A DNA stretch of 59,857 bases from Phycisphaeraceae bacterium (GTDB taxonomy: Bacteria; Planctomycetota; Phycisphaerae; Phycisphaerales; Phycisphaeraceae): contig JANQFR010000054.1 in the NCBI GenBank assembly GCA_028277745.1, forward strand, positions 1-59,857, in the 5' to 3' direction. Made by a program: the position numbers and the translations under genes. This document shows positions 8,300-18,200 of the stretch, piece by piece. Every line of letters begins with the position of its first letter. Position 1 is the first letter of the stretch. Under the pieces are notes generated by a model. The model worked only from the letters and a program-made list of their open reading frames with translations, did not search any database and was not told where the DNA came from.

Positions 8300-9613
8300 T
8301 CACAGATCGCGCGCCAGGCGCAGGCCGGTGAACTGCCAGCGGGCGTCGGGCGCGAAGAAGTTGCGATAGGTGAGGCGCATGTGCGGCACGGGGGTGGCGC
8401 ACGACCCGCCGCGGAGGACGAACTGATTGCACATGAATTTGCCGTTGTACTCGCCGAGCGCGCCGGGGAGCGGTTTATAGCCGGGATAAGGGGAGTATTG
8501 GCTGGAGGTCCACTCCCACACGTCGCCGTAGGCTTGTTCGAGGGGGTTGGCGGGATCGGCGCCGGGGGCGGGCGCGGGGTGGAAGCGTTGAGACTCGGCG
8601 AGGTTGCCGCGGAGGGGCTGGTCGGCGGCGGCGGTCTCCCACTCGGCCTCGGTGGGCAGGCGGGCGCCGGCCCAGCGGGCGTAGGCGTCGGCCTCGAAGT
8701 AAGAGAGGTGGCAGACCGGCTCATCCAGCGCGAGCGGGCGCGGGCCCGCGAGGGTGAACTGCATCCAGCGGTCGCCCCGGTCGGGGTCGCGGTACCAGTA
8801 GATCGGCTGCGTCCACCCCTGTTCCTGGATTGTCGCCCAGCCCGCCGAAAGCCAGTGCTGGGGCGCCCGGTACCCGCCGTCTTCCATGAACGCGAGGTAG
8901 TCGCGGTTCGTGGCCGGGCGGGAGGCGATCTCGAACGCGTTGATAAACACGCGGTGGCGCGGGGTCTCGTTGTCGAAGCAGAACCCCTCGTCCGCGTTGC
9001 GCCCGATGCCCCGCACGCCCTCATCGAAACCGATCCACGACATCGGCGGCGGCGTAGCGCCCTTGGGCTCGTCGCGGCCCTTGTGATAGGCCGGCAGCAG
9101 CGGGTTCGACGAGAAGATGTGCTTGATGTCGGTGACCAGCAACTCCTGGTGCTGCTGTTCATGGTGAAGGCCGAGCTCGACCAACGGGGCGATCGCGGCG
9201 AAGACCGTGCGGTCGGCGCGCTCGATCAGCCGGGTCATCGCCTCGTCGACCGCAAAGCGGTAGTCGTACACCTCGCTGACCGTCGGGCGGGCGAGGATGC
9301 CGCGCTGCACCCGGCAGTGCTGGGGGCCGACGGTGTTGTAATAGGAATTGAAAAGGTAGTTGTATTGCGGGTGGTGCTCGCGGTAGCCGGACGCGTGGGG
9401 GGCGAGGATGAACCGCTCGAAGAACCAGCTCGTGTGCGCCAGGTGCCACTTGGCGGGGCTGACGTCGGGCATGGACTGGATCACGAAATCCTCGACCGCC
9501 AGCGGCTCGCAGATCAGGTGGGTGAACCGCCGAACCGCCTGAAACCGCTCGGCGAGTTCCCGGGGGGTTGGGGTGACAGCATTCGCGGACCAGACCGCGC
9601 CGGTGGTCGACAT
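8300..9613 (-). CDS. egtB: Ergothioneine biosynthesis iron enzyme EgtB
   Basis: A 437-residue protein with an N-terminal DinB-like helical domain and a C-terminal FGE-sulfatase (formylglycine-generating-enzyme) fold. EgtB joins hercynine to a thiol with oxygen, using a non-haem iron held by three histidines; candidate ligands are in WHLAHTSWFFE (about residues 56-66) and His151 and His155 of HHEQQHQE. The C-terminal domain has the usual RLPTEAEWE and GDVWEWT motifs. No egtA or egtC is nearby, so the thiol donor may be free cysteine, as known for some EgtB lineages. GGGAG upstream supports ATG 9613. Confidence 0.93.
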   Translation of the reverse strand: MSTTGAVWSANAVTPTPRELAERFQAVRRFTHLICEPLAVEDFVIQSMPDVSPAKWHLAHTSWFFERFILAPHASGYREHHPQYNYLFNSYYNTVGPQHCRVQRGILARPTVSEVYDYRFAVDEAMTRLIERADRTVFAAIAPLVELGLHHEQQHQELLVTDIKHIFSSNPLLPAYHKGRDEPKGATPPPMSWIGFDEGVRGIGRNADEGFCFDNETPRHRVFINAFEIASRPATNRDYLAFMEDGGYRAPQHWLSAGWATIQEQGWTQPIYWYRDPDRGDRWMQFTLAGPRPLALDEPVCHLSYFEADAYARWAGARLPTEAEWETAAADQPLRGNLAESQRFHPAPAPGADPANPLEQAYGDVWEWTSSQYSPYPGYKPLPGALGEYNGKFMCNQFVLRGGSCATPVPHMRLTYRNFFAPDARWQFTGLRLARDL

Positions 9614-9785
9614 GAGATTCACACTCCCAAAAACAAGCCGGAACGAGGCGTGGACGCCCACATGTCACGCCTCAATCTGTATCAACCTAGGCATGACCCG
9701 AATTGATCGCAATGGTTTTCCTGAGAATTTAAGTGATTTCATAAATCTTTCGGCGGCATGGGGTTTTAATCGCGGGGCGGCCGGC

Positions 9786-10586
9786 TCACCCGGAGGCCGG
9801 GTCGGCGTAGCGGCGGCGGTAGGCGGCGGGGGTCTGGCCGTCGACGTGGCGGAAGCGCCGGCAGAACGCCGCATCGCTCGAAAACCCGCATTCCCGGGCG
9901 ATCTGCTTGATCGGCTGATTCGTCGACGCCAGCCGCTCCCGGGCGGCGCGGACCCGGCGGCCGATCAGGGCCTGGTGCGGGCTCACCTCCAGGTGACGGC
10001 GGAACATGTCGTGCAGGTGCGCGACCGACCAGCCGGCCAGGTCGGCCAGCTCCCGGACGTGCAGCGGCTGGGCGTAGTCGGCCTCGATGGCTTCGAGCAC
10101 GCGCGACAGCCCCGCCGGCAGGCCGGACTCGGGCGCGCGGTGGTGATACGCCGCGGCCTGGAAGACCAGCCGGCCGTAGATCCAGGCGAGCAGCACGCCG
10201 CGGTCGAACCGCTCATCCACGAAATATCGCACCGCCTCACGCGTCAGCCGGCGGGCCTCCTCCACGTCCGGCCAGCGTGAGAGCCGCGGCGCCCGGCGCG
10301 GCGTCGGCGGCGCGGGATCGACCGCCAGCTGGACCGACAGGCAGCGATAAGGGTCCTCCCAGTCGCTGCGGCAGATCGTCCGGTCGCCGGGCATGTGCCA
10401 CACCAGCGCCCCGGCCGTCACCTCGACAAGCCGGTCGCCCTGCTCGATCCACCCCCGGCCCGACGTCACCAACTCCACCTGCTCCTGGCCGGCCGGGACC
10501 TGCCGGGCCGCGGGGTGCCGGCCGTGGGCCTGGTGGTAATGCATGCAGGACAGGATCGCGGTGGGCGGCGGGCGGTCGGGCGTCAT
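9786..10586 (-). CDS. AraC-family transcriptional regulator
   Basis: A 266-residue regulator with an N-terminal cupin-like sensor part (about residues 1-130, including TAGALVWHMPGDR) and a C-terminal pair of helix-turn-helix motifs (about 165-262; second one ECGFSSDAAFCRRFRHVDG followed by PAAYRRRY). Such proteins usually respond to sugars. It is divergent from a Gfo/Idh-type oxidoreductase 145 bp away and is a plausible regulator of that gene and of the sugar isomerase that follows; the inference rests on position only. The next genes on its own strand, egtB and egtD, are 172 bp downstream. Confidence 0.9.
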   Translation of the reverse strand: MTPDRPPPTAILSCMHYHQAHGRHPAARQVPAGQEQVELVTSGRGWIEQGDRLVEVTAGALVWHMPGDRTICRSDWEDPYRCLSVQLAVDPAPPTPRRAPRLSRWPDVEEARRLTREAVRYFVDERFDRGVLLAWIYGRLVFQAAAYHHRAPESGLPAGLSRVLEAIEADYAQPLHVRELADLAGWSVAHLHDMFRRHLEVSPHQALIGRRVRAARERLASTNQPIKQIARECGFSSDAAFCRRFRHVDGQTPAAYRRRYADPASG

Positions 10587-10654
10587 CCAGACTCCGGGAG
10601 GGCGGCGGGGGCCAGGTCATCGACGAATCAACAAGATATCCGATTTTTTGCGCA

Positions 10655-10682
10655 TTGATGCGGCCTAAATCCTCACTATGCT
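10655..10682 (+). promoter_or_regulatory. Candidate promoter of the Gfo/Idh gene
   Basis: TTGATG (10655-10660), a 16-base spacer and TATGCT (10677-10682), placed in the divergent region between the AraC regulator and the oxidoreductase. The predicted leader is about 43 bases and contains the AAAGGAGG ribosome binding site. Confidence 0.45.
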
Positions 10683-10731
10683 ACTTGATCCTGATGTTCT
10701 TCCCCCATTTTTCGACAAAGGAGGCCCGCAC

Positions 10732-11802
10732 GTGTCCAGACTGCGATTCGGCTTGATCGGCGCCGGGCAGATCGCCCACATCAGCGCCAAGAGCATCCAG
10801 AGCCACGACGCGGCCGACATCGTCGCCGCCCATGACCCCAACGCCGCCCGGCTCGCCGAGCTGTGCGAGGCGTTCGAGATCCCCGCTGCTTACGACACCG
10901 CCGACGCCCTGTTCCAGGACGACGGGGTCGACGCGGTCTATATCGCCGTGCCGAACAAGTATCACGCCCCGCTCGCCCAGGCCGCGCTGGAGGCGGGCAA
11001 GCACGTCATCCTCGACAAGCCGTTTGCGATGAACCTCGCCGAGGCCGAGGGCGTCGCCGCCGCGGCGGCCGCGGCGGGCAAGGTCTTCACGCTCGGCATG
11101 AACATGCGGTTCCGCGAGGACTCGCAGAAGGTCAAGTCGCTGGTCGACGCCGGCGTGCTGGGCGACATCTACCACGCCAAGGCGTTCTGGTTCCGCCGCC
11201 AGGGCATCCCCCGCATCGGCACCTGGTTCGGCAACAAGGAGCTCGCCGGCGGCGGGTGCCTGCTGGACATCGGCGTCCACCTGCTGGACCTGTGCCTCCA
11301 CACCATGGGCAACTTCGAGCCCGTCTCCGTCAGCGGCGCGACCTACACCAAGTTCGGCCACCGCGGCCTCGGCGAAGGCGGGTGGGGTAAGTCCGACCGT
11401 GAAGGCATCCCCTTCGACGTCGACGACTTCGCCACCGCCCTCATCAAGTTCGCCAACGGCGCCACCGTCAGCCTCGACGTCTCCTGGGCCTGCCACGCCG
11501 AGGAACACAACCGCAACAACGTCCACCTCTACGGCTCCGAGGCCGGCGCGTCGCTCTACCCCGCCAAGCTCTTCCGACAGGACCCGCTCCGCACCGACTA
11601 CGACGTCATCGACAACCTCGCCGGCGACACCCCCATGCCCCACGGCGACCGGTTCCACAACTTCATCAACCACATCCTCGGCGACGAGCCGCTGTGCTGC
11701 ACCGTCGACCAGGCCCTGACCATCCAACGCATCCTCGACGCGATCTACGAATCCGCCCAGACCGGCCGCGAGGTGCTGATCCAGCAACCCGTCCCCGCCT
11801 GA
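10732..11802 (+). CDS. Gfo/Idh/MocA-family NAD(P)-dependent oxidoreductase
   Basis: A 356-residue protein. The N-terminal Rossmann domain begins RFGLIGAGQIAH, and the conserved catalytic lysine lies in LDKPFAMN (the family's EKP motif). The GGGCLLDIGVHLLDL segment in the second half is also typical. Members oxidise or epimerise sugars, inositols and related polyols; the substrate cannot be read here. The start is the GTG at 10732, preceded by a near-perfect AAAGGAGG seven bases upstream; an in-frame ATG at 10678 has no such site. It is followed by a TIM-barrel isomerase, a common pairing in carbohydrate catabolism. Confidence 0.92.
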   Translation: MSRLRFGLIGAGQIAHISAKSIQSHDAADIVAAHDPNAARLAELCEAFEIPAAYDTADALFQDDGVDAVYIAVPNKYHAPLAQAALEAGKHVILDKPFAMNLAEAEGVAAAAAAAGKVFTLGMNMRFREDSQKVKSLVDAGVLGDIYHAKAFWFRRQGIPRIGTWFGNKELAGGGCLLDIGVHLLDLCLHTMGNFEPVSVSGATYTKFGHRGLGEGGWGKSDREGIPFDVDDFATALIKFANGATVSLDVSWACHAEEHNRNNVHLYGSEAGASLYPAKLFRQDPLRTDYDVIDNLAGDTPMPHGDRFHNFINHILGDEPLCCTVDQALTIQRILDAIYESAQTGREVLIQQPVPA

Positions 11803-11804
11803 CA

Positions 11805-11871
11805 TTAGCCCCGGGCTCCGCCCGGGGGAAACGCTCCATAACCACCGTCCCCGGGCAAAGCCCGGGGCTAA
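11805..11871. repeat. TTAGCC-type inverted repeat, family B, complete copy
   Basis: TTAGCCCCGGGC (11805-11816) is perfectly complementary to GCCCGGGGCTAA (11860-11871), with inner GC-rich complementarity as well. It fills most of the gap between the oxidoreductase and the isomerase genes. Related sequences occur at 2529, 12675, 24394 and 45621. Confidence 0.75.
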
Positions 11872-11887
11872 CGACAAGGAACACGAC

Positions 11888-12643
11888 ATGACCAGCCCCG
11901 CGATGGACTTCGGCGTCCAATCCTTCTGCTTCCGCCACTTCAAAGATAACGCCGACGTCGCCGCCAAGGTGAAGCAGATCGGCGTCGACAAGATCGAGCT
12001 CTGCGGCATCCACGCCGACTTCCACGACCTGGCCGCCTGGAAAGACGTCCTCAAGACCTACCAGGACGCCGGCGTCTCGGTGATCTCGATCGGCGTGCAG
12101 ACCTTCACCGGCGACCCCAAGGAGCGCGACTGGTTCGAGTGCGCCGCCGCCGCCGGCGCCAAGCACATCTCCGCCCACTTCCGCGTCGACTCCTACACCA
12201 CCGCCGTCCCCCACGCCGCCAAGCTCTGCGAGGAATACGGCATCCGCATCGGCATCCACTGCCACGGCGGCTACATGTTTGGCGGCTCGCCCGACGTGAT
12301 CCAACACCTCATCGAACTCGGCGGGCCCAGCATCGGCGTCAACATCGACACCGCCTGGTGCATGCAGATCGGCCCCAAGCAAGGCGACCCCGTCGCCTGG
12401 GTCCGCGACAAGTTCCCCGGACGCGTCTACGGCGTCCACTACAAAGACTTCGTCTTCGATAAGAACGGCATGTGGAACGACGTCGTCGTCGGCAGCGGCA
12501 ACCTCGACCTGCCCGCCTTCGTCGCCGCCCTCGAAGAAACCCAGTTCGACGGCATGGCCGTCATCGAATACGAAGCCGATGTCGAGAACCCCGTCCCCGC
12601 CCTGACCGAGTGCGTCAACCAGATGCGCGGCGTCGCGGTCTGA
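11888..12643 (+). CDS. Sugar phosphate isomerase/epimerase-like TIM-barrel protein
   Basis: A 251-residue protein of the xylose-isomerase-like / AP-endonuclease-2 TIM-barrel family. Motifs include FGVQSFCFRHF at the start, KIELCGIHADFHD, GIRIGIHCHGGYMFG, GVNIDTAWCMQIG, and GVHYKDFVFD and AVIEYEADVEN near the end, with the His and Asp/Glu residues expected to bind a divalent metal. It is likely to isomerise or epimerise a sugar or a keto-polyol in the same pathway as the upstream oxidoreductase. AAGGAACACGAC precedes the ATG. A strong terminator follows at 12754. Confidence 0.88.
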   Translation: MTSPAMDFGVQSFCFRHFKDNADVAAKVKQIGVDKIELCGIHADFHDLAAWKDVLKTYQDAGVSVISIGVQTFTGDPKERDWFECAAAAGAKHISAHFRVDSYTTAVPHAAKLCEEYGIRIGIHCHGGYMFGGSPDVIQHLIELGGPSIGVNIDTAWCMQIGPKQGDPVAWVRDKFPGRVYGVHYKDFVFDKNGMWNDVVVGSGNLDLPAFVAALEETQFDGMAVIEYEADVENPVPALTECVNQMRGVAV

Positions 12644-12674
12644 TATCCCGGCGACACGACAGCGACGGGATTGG

Positions 12675-12729
12675 CTTAGCCGGGCCGCTACGCGGCCCTG
12701 GTCCAGGCGGGCGTAGCCCGCCGGCTAAG
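12675..12729. repeat. Three-hairpin GC-rich repeat, family B variant
   Basis: The outer stem CTTAGCCG/CGGCTAAG encloses two hairpins, GGGCCGC-GCGGCCC and GGCGGGC-GCCCGCC, giving a cloverleaf-like fold. A truncated copy with nearly identical sequence lies at 24394-24433. Confidence 0.75.
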
Positions 12730-12753
12730 ACGGCAGTTCACCCACGTTCCAAC

Positions 12754-12780
12754 ACCCGGCCTCCCAGGCCGGGTTTTTTT
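12754..12780 (+). terminator. Rho-independent terminator
   Basis: ACCCGGCCT, loop CCC, AGGCCGGGT, then a run of T. It ends the Gfo/Idh-isomerase transcription unit. Confidence 0.9.
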
Positions 12781-12882
12781 CGTTCACAACACCACGCCGC
12801 CGCAGAACCCGGGCCGAAACGGCCGCGTACCACCTCCAAGACGCCTGCCGTCAAAAAAAAACTACGGCGCAGGCATGGCCCC

Positions 12883-13605
12883 ATGGAACGCGACATGACC
12901 ACACTCCAATCCCATCAGGACGTGAAAGCGTGTTTCGAGCCGTGGGCGATCCGCCGGCAGGCCATCGAAAGCAACCGCCCGCTCCACGAGGAGGCCCGCG
13001 CGGCGGTCCGCGAGAAGCAGAACGCGATCGCGCCGCGCCGGCTGCGCATCCTCGACCTGGGTTGCGGCGACGCCGGGGTGATCCGCCACGCGGCCGACCT
13101 GATGGGTCTTGCCGCCTACTGCGGGATCGACCCGTCCGAGTCCGCGCTGGCGTTAGCGCGGCAGGCGCTGGAGCCGCGGGTCGGTGACCTGAAGCTCATC
13201 TGCGGCGATATCGCGCATGAAGTGGGATGCCTCGACGGATCGTTCGATGTCATCATGGCGGGCTACTCGTTGCATCACCTGGACGCCGCCGGCAAGGAGC
13301 ACGTCCTGGGCGCATGCCGCCGGCTGCTGGCGGAGGGCGGCGTGATGATCATCTGCGACCTGCTGCGGCGGGACGATGAGACCCGCGATAGCTTTGTGTT
13401 GCGGTTCGCGATGCGGATCGTCGCCGACTGTCCCGAGCTCGAAGTCCACGAACGCTCGGCTATGGCCCGGCACATCCTGGACCGGGACCGGCCCGAGACG
13501 CGGGGCTGGTGGGAGGCGGCCGCCGCCCGCGCCGGCTACGGCGGGTTCGCCTGCCGGCGACGCGACGACAACGAACTCTATGCGGTGCTGGAACTGGCGG
13601 GGTAA
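12883..13605 (+). CDS. Class I SAM-dependent methyltransferase
   Basis: A 240-residue protein with the SAM-binding motif ILDLGCGDAG (about residues 55-65), an acidic residue after strand 2 (YCGIDPSESAL), a GDIA segment and the post-I strand FDVIMAGYSLHHLD. These define a class I methyltransferase of the Methyltransf_11/12 kind. The substrate is unknown. ATG 12883 is chosen; a second in-frame ATG at 12895 is equally possible because no clear ribosome binding site is visible for either. It appears monocistronic, with a terminator before it and a disturbed region after it. Confidence 0.87.
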   Translation: MERDMTTLQSHQDVKACFEPWAIRRQAIESNRPLHEEARAAVREKQNAIAPRRLRILDLGCGDAGVIRHAADLMGLAAYCGIDPSESALALARQALEPRVGDLKLICGDIAHEVGCLDGSFDVIMAGYSLHHLDAAGKEHVLGACRRLLAEGGVMIICDLLRRDDETRDSFVLRFAMRIVADCPELEVHERSAMARHILDRDRPETRGWWEAAAARAGYGGFACRRRDDNELYAVLELAG

Positions 13606-13868
13606 CCGCTTCCGGCATCATCCCTATCGCCCTTCAAACGCTCTTCGGCGTTGTTAACATAAAACAAGAGGGAGTCCGATGGTTTAGTTTTCGTTGACGG
13701 CGTCTCCAAGCAATGCTTGGTCTGCCCTTTCAGAATACGTCTGTGGCTCGGAATTCCCGCATAAGCTGTGGACAGAGTTTCAGGGAGCGCGTCATCGTAT
13801 GCGTTGATTTCTGATTCCGCCGGAGGGTTTATCACTCCAGTTCATGTAATTGTTAGTCGGCTGGCCTA
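13606..13868. other. Intergenic stretch without a supported gene
   Basis: GC content drops compared with the flanks. Short open frames on both strands have no recognisable domain and no good start signals. I see no RNA gene here. Confidence 0.5.
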
Positions 13869-14101
13869 TTGGTTAGGGCAACAGTCGAGGCGATCGACGC
13901 CGACGGCAAGGTGGTCGAGAACGGGTACGACCCTAACTCGAACGTGATCCTCAGCACATCGACGCAGGTCTGCACGATCACCCAACCGACGGCGCCCGAC
14001 GAGGTGTTCCAGGTAGCGATGCGGCACGACTCGCTCGACCGGCCGGTGGTCGTCGCGCGCAGGGGGCGGACGGCTCGATCGAGCCGCTGACATCGCTGAC
14101 G
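13869..14101 (+). pseudogene. Remnant of an Rhs/YD-repeat protein
   Basis: About 73 residues can be read, with no proper start (a TTG directly after a stop). The sequence reads like Rhs repeats: AIDADGKVVENGYDPNSN, then FQVAMRHDSLDRPVVVARRG. Just before its end the protein-like sequence continues in another frame (ADGSIEPLTSLTPVWRD, stop near 14118), which suggests a frameshift. Rhs proteins are very large cell-surface toxins or scaffolds, so this is a small leftover fragment. The fragment is GC-rich while the DNA on both sides is not. The assignment is from motif resemblance only. Confidence 0.5.
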
Positions 14102-14211
14102 CCGGTGTGGAGAGACTGAAAAATTAGATAAAACTTACCGTTAAGCTCTTGGGAAGTCAGCTAGTAAAAGCGTACATTGGAAGAGGCTTCCTAGTATGCT
14201 GGGGCTTCATC

Positions 14212-14571
14212 ATGTCAGAAAAAGATAGGCTGGCTATCGTGAGGCGAACCACACGGAACACTTGGATCGCGTTGCTGGTAGCGTTATTGCTTCTGTTTAT
14301 CCCGCCTGCGATTCCAATGCCATACGAAGACTCTCTATACAACACATTCGTAAAATCTTTTGGTAATCCCGCAGGTGATGCATTGTTTGGAGCGACAATT
14401 CCTTTAACTGGTGCAATACCTTCTTTTTTGTTTTTGTTTTTTTTCTGCTATCGGTTTCGTCGACGGAACGACCTCCAATGCCCTAGGTGTGACCGTTTTA
14501 TTGGTTTTCATGCATGGCCACCTCGTTCAGGCAAAGTCAAGTGCAAAGCCTGCGGTGAACAAATTTATTGA
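14212..14571 (+). CDS. Small two-helix membrane protein with C-terminal zinc ribbon
   Basis: A 119-residue protein with two predicted membrane helices (about residues 20-37 and 60-82, the latter very rich in Phe) and a C-terminal four-cysteine zinc ribbon, CPRC...CKAC. No known function. Codon use and GC content are much lower than in neighbouring genes, a sign of recent acquisition. It lies directly after an Rhs-like fragment, a place where immunity proteins are often found, but nothing in the sequence proves that role. The ATG at 14212 has no strong ribosome binding site; an upstream start at 14149 would add 21 residues. Confidence 0.6.
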   Translation: MSEKDRLAIVRRTTRNTWIALLVALLLLFIPPAIPMPYEDSLYNTFVKSFGNPAGDALFGATIPLTGAIPSFLFLFFFCYRFRRRNDLQCPRCDRFIGFHAWPPRSGKVKCKACGEQIY

Positions 14572-15274
14572 CCATCTGAATCTGGCGTGGGCCTTTCGCA
14601 GGGTGGGCTGCAATGTCGGACATCCCTCGATTTATCGGGGCCGAATTGATGAAGAATTCTCGTTGCTAACTAGAGAATTACGATGATTGCTGACTGTCAC
14701 GCAGACCAAGCTAACCGAGGAAACAATTTGTGCAGCAGACGGTCTACACCAAGCTCAAGGAGGCCGTCGCGGACCTGGACAACACCCGCGACATGCCCGA
14801 CCTCCCGAGCTGAACCCGCATCGGTAGCGAGCTTAGGAATCAGGCGTCAAACAGATAATGAAGCAGTCTCAGAGACCGCCCCACCGGCTCATGACTACCA
14901 CTCTCCCAACTCGCCAAGGTACTAGGGCCAACCCCAAGCTTCTTCTGGGTAAGGCCGTTCGCCAAACGGTATCGCTTGAGCCGTTCCCCCAGTGTCTTGG
15001 GTTCGGGGAACGGATCGTTGCCCCAGGGTCGTTGGGGTAGCCGGATAGCCGTTAGGACCGGGATTCGCGGAGGTTAACGTCAAACAGCAAAATGGCAACG
15101 AACCCCACAACGTTCAGGAGTATCCCTGACAACGGGGGAGAGGGGGCAAAGCGCGATATATTCGATCTTTGCGTCTGAAAATCTGAAGACGGCGTGCATA
15201 GGCCGCGGCCGGGCTTCATCCTGCTGCTGAATGAACGCCGCCGGGGCCCGTCGAGGCGGCAGGGAGTTGATGGG
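14572..15274. other. Long gap with one orphan coding fragment and hairpins
   Basis: The first 150 bases are low-GC with no supported gene. At 14727-14812 GC rises sharply and a short frame (QQTVYTKLKEAVADLDN, ending at a TGA) looks like the 3' end of a lost gene, opened by an upstream stop. Two hairpins lie at 14955-14969 (CCGTT/AACGG) and 14981-15013 (CCGTTCCCC/GGGGAACGG). The last 80 bases resemble the leader of the second sigma-fusion gene. Confidence 0.5.
14955..15013. other. Tandem hairpins upstream of the sigma-fusion gene
   Basis: CCGTT/AACGG (14955-14969) is followed by CCGTTCCCC (14981-14989) pairing with GGGGAACGG (15005-15013). No T-run follows. They could be a structured RNA element, or terminator-like remnants. 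Confidence 0.35.
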
Positions 15275-18200
15275 ATGCTGACCGACAGCGATCTGCTTGA
15301 GCAGTTTGTGGCGACCCGGTCCGCCGAGGCGTTTGCGGAAATCGTCCGGCGGTACACGGGGCTGGTTTACGGGGTGGCCTGTCGAACCACGCGGGACCGC
15401 ATCGCGGCCGAGGACGTGGCGCAGGACTGCTTCTTCCAACTGACCCGGAAGGCCGGGGAGGTGCGGGGCTCGCTCTCGGGCTGGCTTCACCGCGTGGCGT
15501 TGAACCGGGCGCTGGAGATCAACCGCAGCGAAGCGACCCGCCGCCGATACGAGCGGCGCATGGAGACGCCGGGGAACGCGGCGACAACGGATCATCACGA
15601 GACAACGTGGGCCGACCTCGCGCCGAAGGTGGACGCGGCGTTGGCGGCGTTGCCGGACAGGCTGCGCACGCCGATGGTCGGGCATTTCCTGTGCGGCCAA
15701 CGTCAGACCGAGGTGGCCCAGCGGTTGGGGATCAGTCAGAGCGCGGTTTCCCGCCGGATCGATCGTGGGCTTGAGCGGGTGCGGGCGCATCTGCGCAAGG
15801 AAGGCGTGGCGGTGCCGGGCGCGGGGGCGTTCGCGGCGTTGCTCACCGCCCATACCGCAGAGGCGGCGCCGGCGACGCTGACCGCGGCGCTGACCCGACT
15901 CGCCGCGGCGGGCCCGGCGACCGCGGCCGCCTCAACCGCTTCAACCGCGGTCGGCGCCGCCGCAACAGCCGCCGGGCTCGGCCTGCCGATGGGCAAGGCC
16001 GCGCTCGCCCTCGTCGGCGCTGCGCTGGGCCTCGCCCTCGTCTCGACCGCTTTCTTTCTTGGCCGCCCCCATCGGAGCCCCACCATGGCGCCTTCCCCGC
16101 AGATGATCCAACCCGTCAGCTTCCCCGCCGGCCAGTGGTGGGACGACTCGTTCTCGCAAGCCGTCGTCGCGGCCGCGCACGCCCGGGGCGTCGACGCCGA
16201 CTACACGGTCGTCCACCGCCTCTCGACCAACCTGTTCGTCCCCGCGGTCAACGAGCGTGAGAGCTGCGGCGCGTGGTGGCACTGGTACGGGCGGGACGCG
16301 GCGATCGATCACGTCGGCGCGGCGTTGGGGCTGCGCTTCGAGCAACTCGATCTGCCCGAACCGCCGCGATGGTCGCAGGACCTGACGCCCCAGCAGTGGG
16401 AAGCGGCTTGCTCCGGGCACCGCGCTCAATGCGCGCCGATCATCCGTGCCGCGCTGGACGCGGGCCAGCCCGTGCTCACCGGCGACGGCTGGACCAGCGG
16501 CGACGACGGCGCCTTCATCCCATGGTGCCAGTGGGGCGTCGTCCGCGCGGTGGAGGACGACTCGACCATCAAGGGCGTCACCCGCGACCGGGACGAGGCG
16601 CAGCTCATCTTCGTCGGCCCGTGCTACGCCATGACCGAGGCCGGGTCCGCCCTCACGCCGCGGCAGGCCGAGACGCGGGCCTTGCGCCTCGCGGCGCAGC
16701 GCATCCGCGCCGAAGGCCCGTTCGCCTCGGAGGGGGATCTCCATCACGGCGCCGCCGCGATGGACCGCTGGATCGACCGCATGGCCACGGTCCCCGGATT
16801 CTGCGCCGACTGCCAGGAGCGCGAGGGGCGCGGCTGGGCGTGCGCCAACAGCAGCGCTCGACGCATGATCCAGGCCTCCCGCCAGGCCGCCGATCAGCTC
16901 CGCGCGATGGCGTCCCCCGACGCGCGGCAGCGCCTCGAAGCCGCGGCGGCGAGCTACGAGCACATCGCCGACCTGCTCGCGCCGGCGGTCGACGACAACG
17001 CCGCGGGCTCATACCGGCAAACCGTCGGCGACCTCACGGCCCAGGCCGCGCACGCCGACACGCTGCGGCAGGTCAAGGCCGAACTGCTCAACGCGGCGGA
17101 CGCGATGGAGCAGGCCGCGACCCGCCCGACCGTCGTCCGCCGGTTCCGCGCCGAGGACTGGGCCGACCTGCGCGACATCGCCCGAGACATGCACGAGACG
17201 GGCGGCACGCGATACGACCACGCCTGGCCCACCGACGAGCGCGGCGCCCGGGGCATGGCCGACTACGTCGCCAAGGAGGGCGACTTCTGGGCCGTGTGCC
17301 TCGCCGACAGCGACCGGGTCGTCGGCCTGTTGTCCCTGGGCCAGCCGGACCCGGACGGCCGGGTCGAGCTGGGGCACATGTTCCACAGCCGGTTCCGCTC
17401 CGGCGACGTCGACACCGGGGCGATCCGTTGCATCCTCCATCGCGCGTTCGAGCGCCCGGAAGTCCACGCGGTATTCGGGCTGAACGCCGTCGACTGGGCC
17501 GGCCAGATCGACCCCTTGACCGAGCTGGGCTTCCGGGAGACCGGCCGAGGCCCGAGCCCGGGCTTCGCGACCGACGCGCAGGGCGAGCCGATCGGGTTCG
17601 TCGGTAACACGATGGAGCTGACCCGGCAGGCGTGGATCGAGTCCGGGGTGATCGCGACCGGCCCGGACCAGACGCCCCGCCTCGTCCAACGGCCCGCGTT
17701 CCGCGTGCTCGGCGTCGAGGATGACCGCGCCACGCTCGAGGCCAACGACCCCGGCTTCGCAAACATCTGGTCCAGGCGGTTCATGCCCCACGCCGAGGCC
17801 GCGGGTCGCGCGAGCCCCGACGGCGTTCACTACAACGTCTTCTTCCCCGACCCGGACGCGCCCGCCGACGCGCCGACGGGCCGCATGCTGGTCGGCATGG
17901 AAGTGACCGGCGAGCCGACGGTCCCCGACGAGGAGGGGTGGGTGATCCGTGAGGTCCCCGCCACGACGTATCTCGTGTTCGGGACCACCGTGCGCGACGT
18001 GGGCGATACGTGGGGCCAGGTAGTCGACCATTGGCTGCCCGAGACCCGCTGGCGGGTAGATCGCGCGGCCGCCGGGCTCGACCATCACCCGCCGGGGACG
18101 GCGAACGTCGGCTCGCCCATGACCATCTGGCTGCCGGTCGTGCTTAAGGAGGACCAGCGCTTGTTGATCGAGGGCGTGCCGCACGAAACGTTCGGCATCC

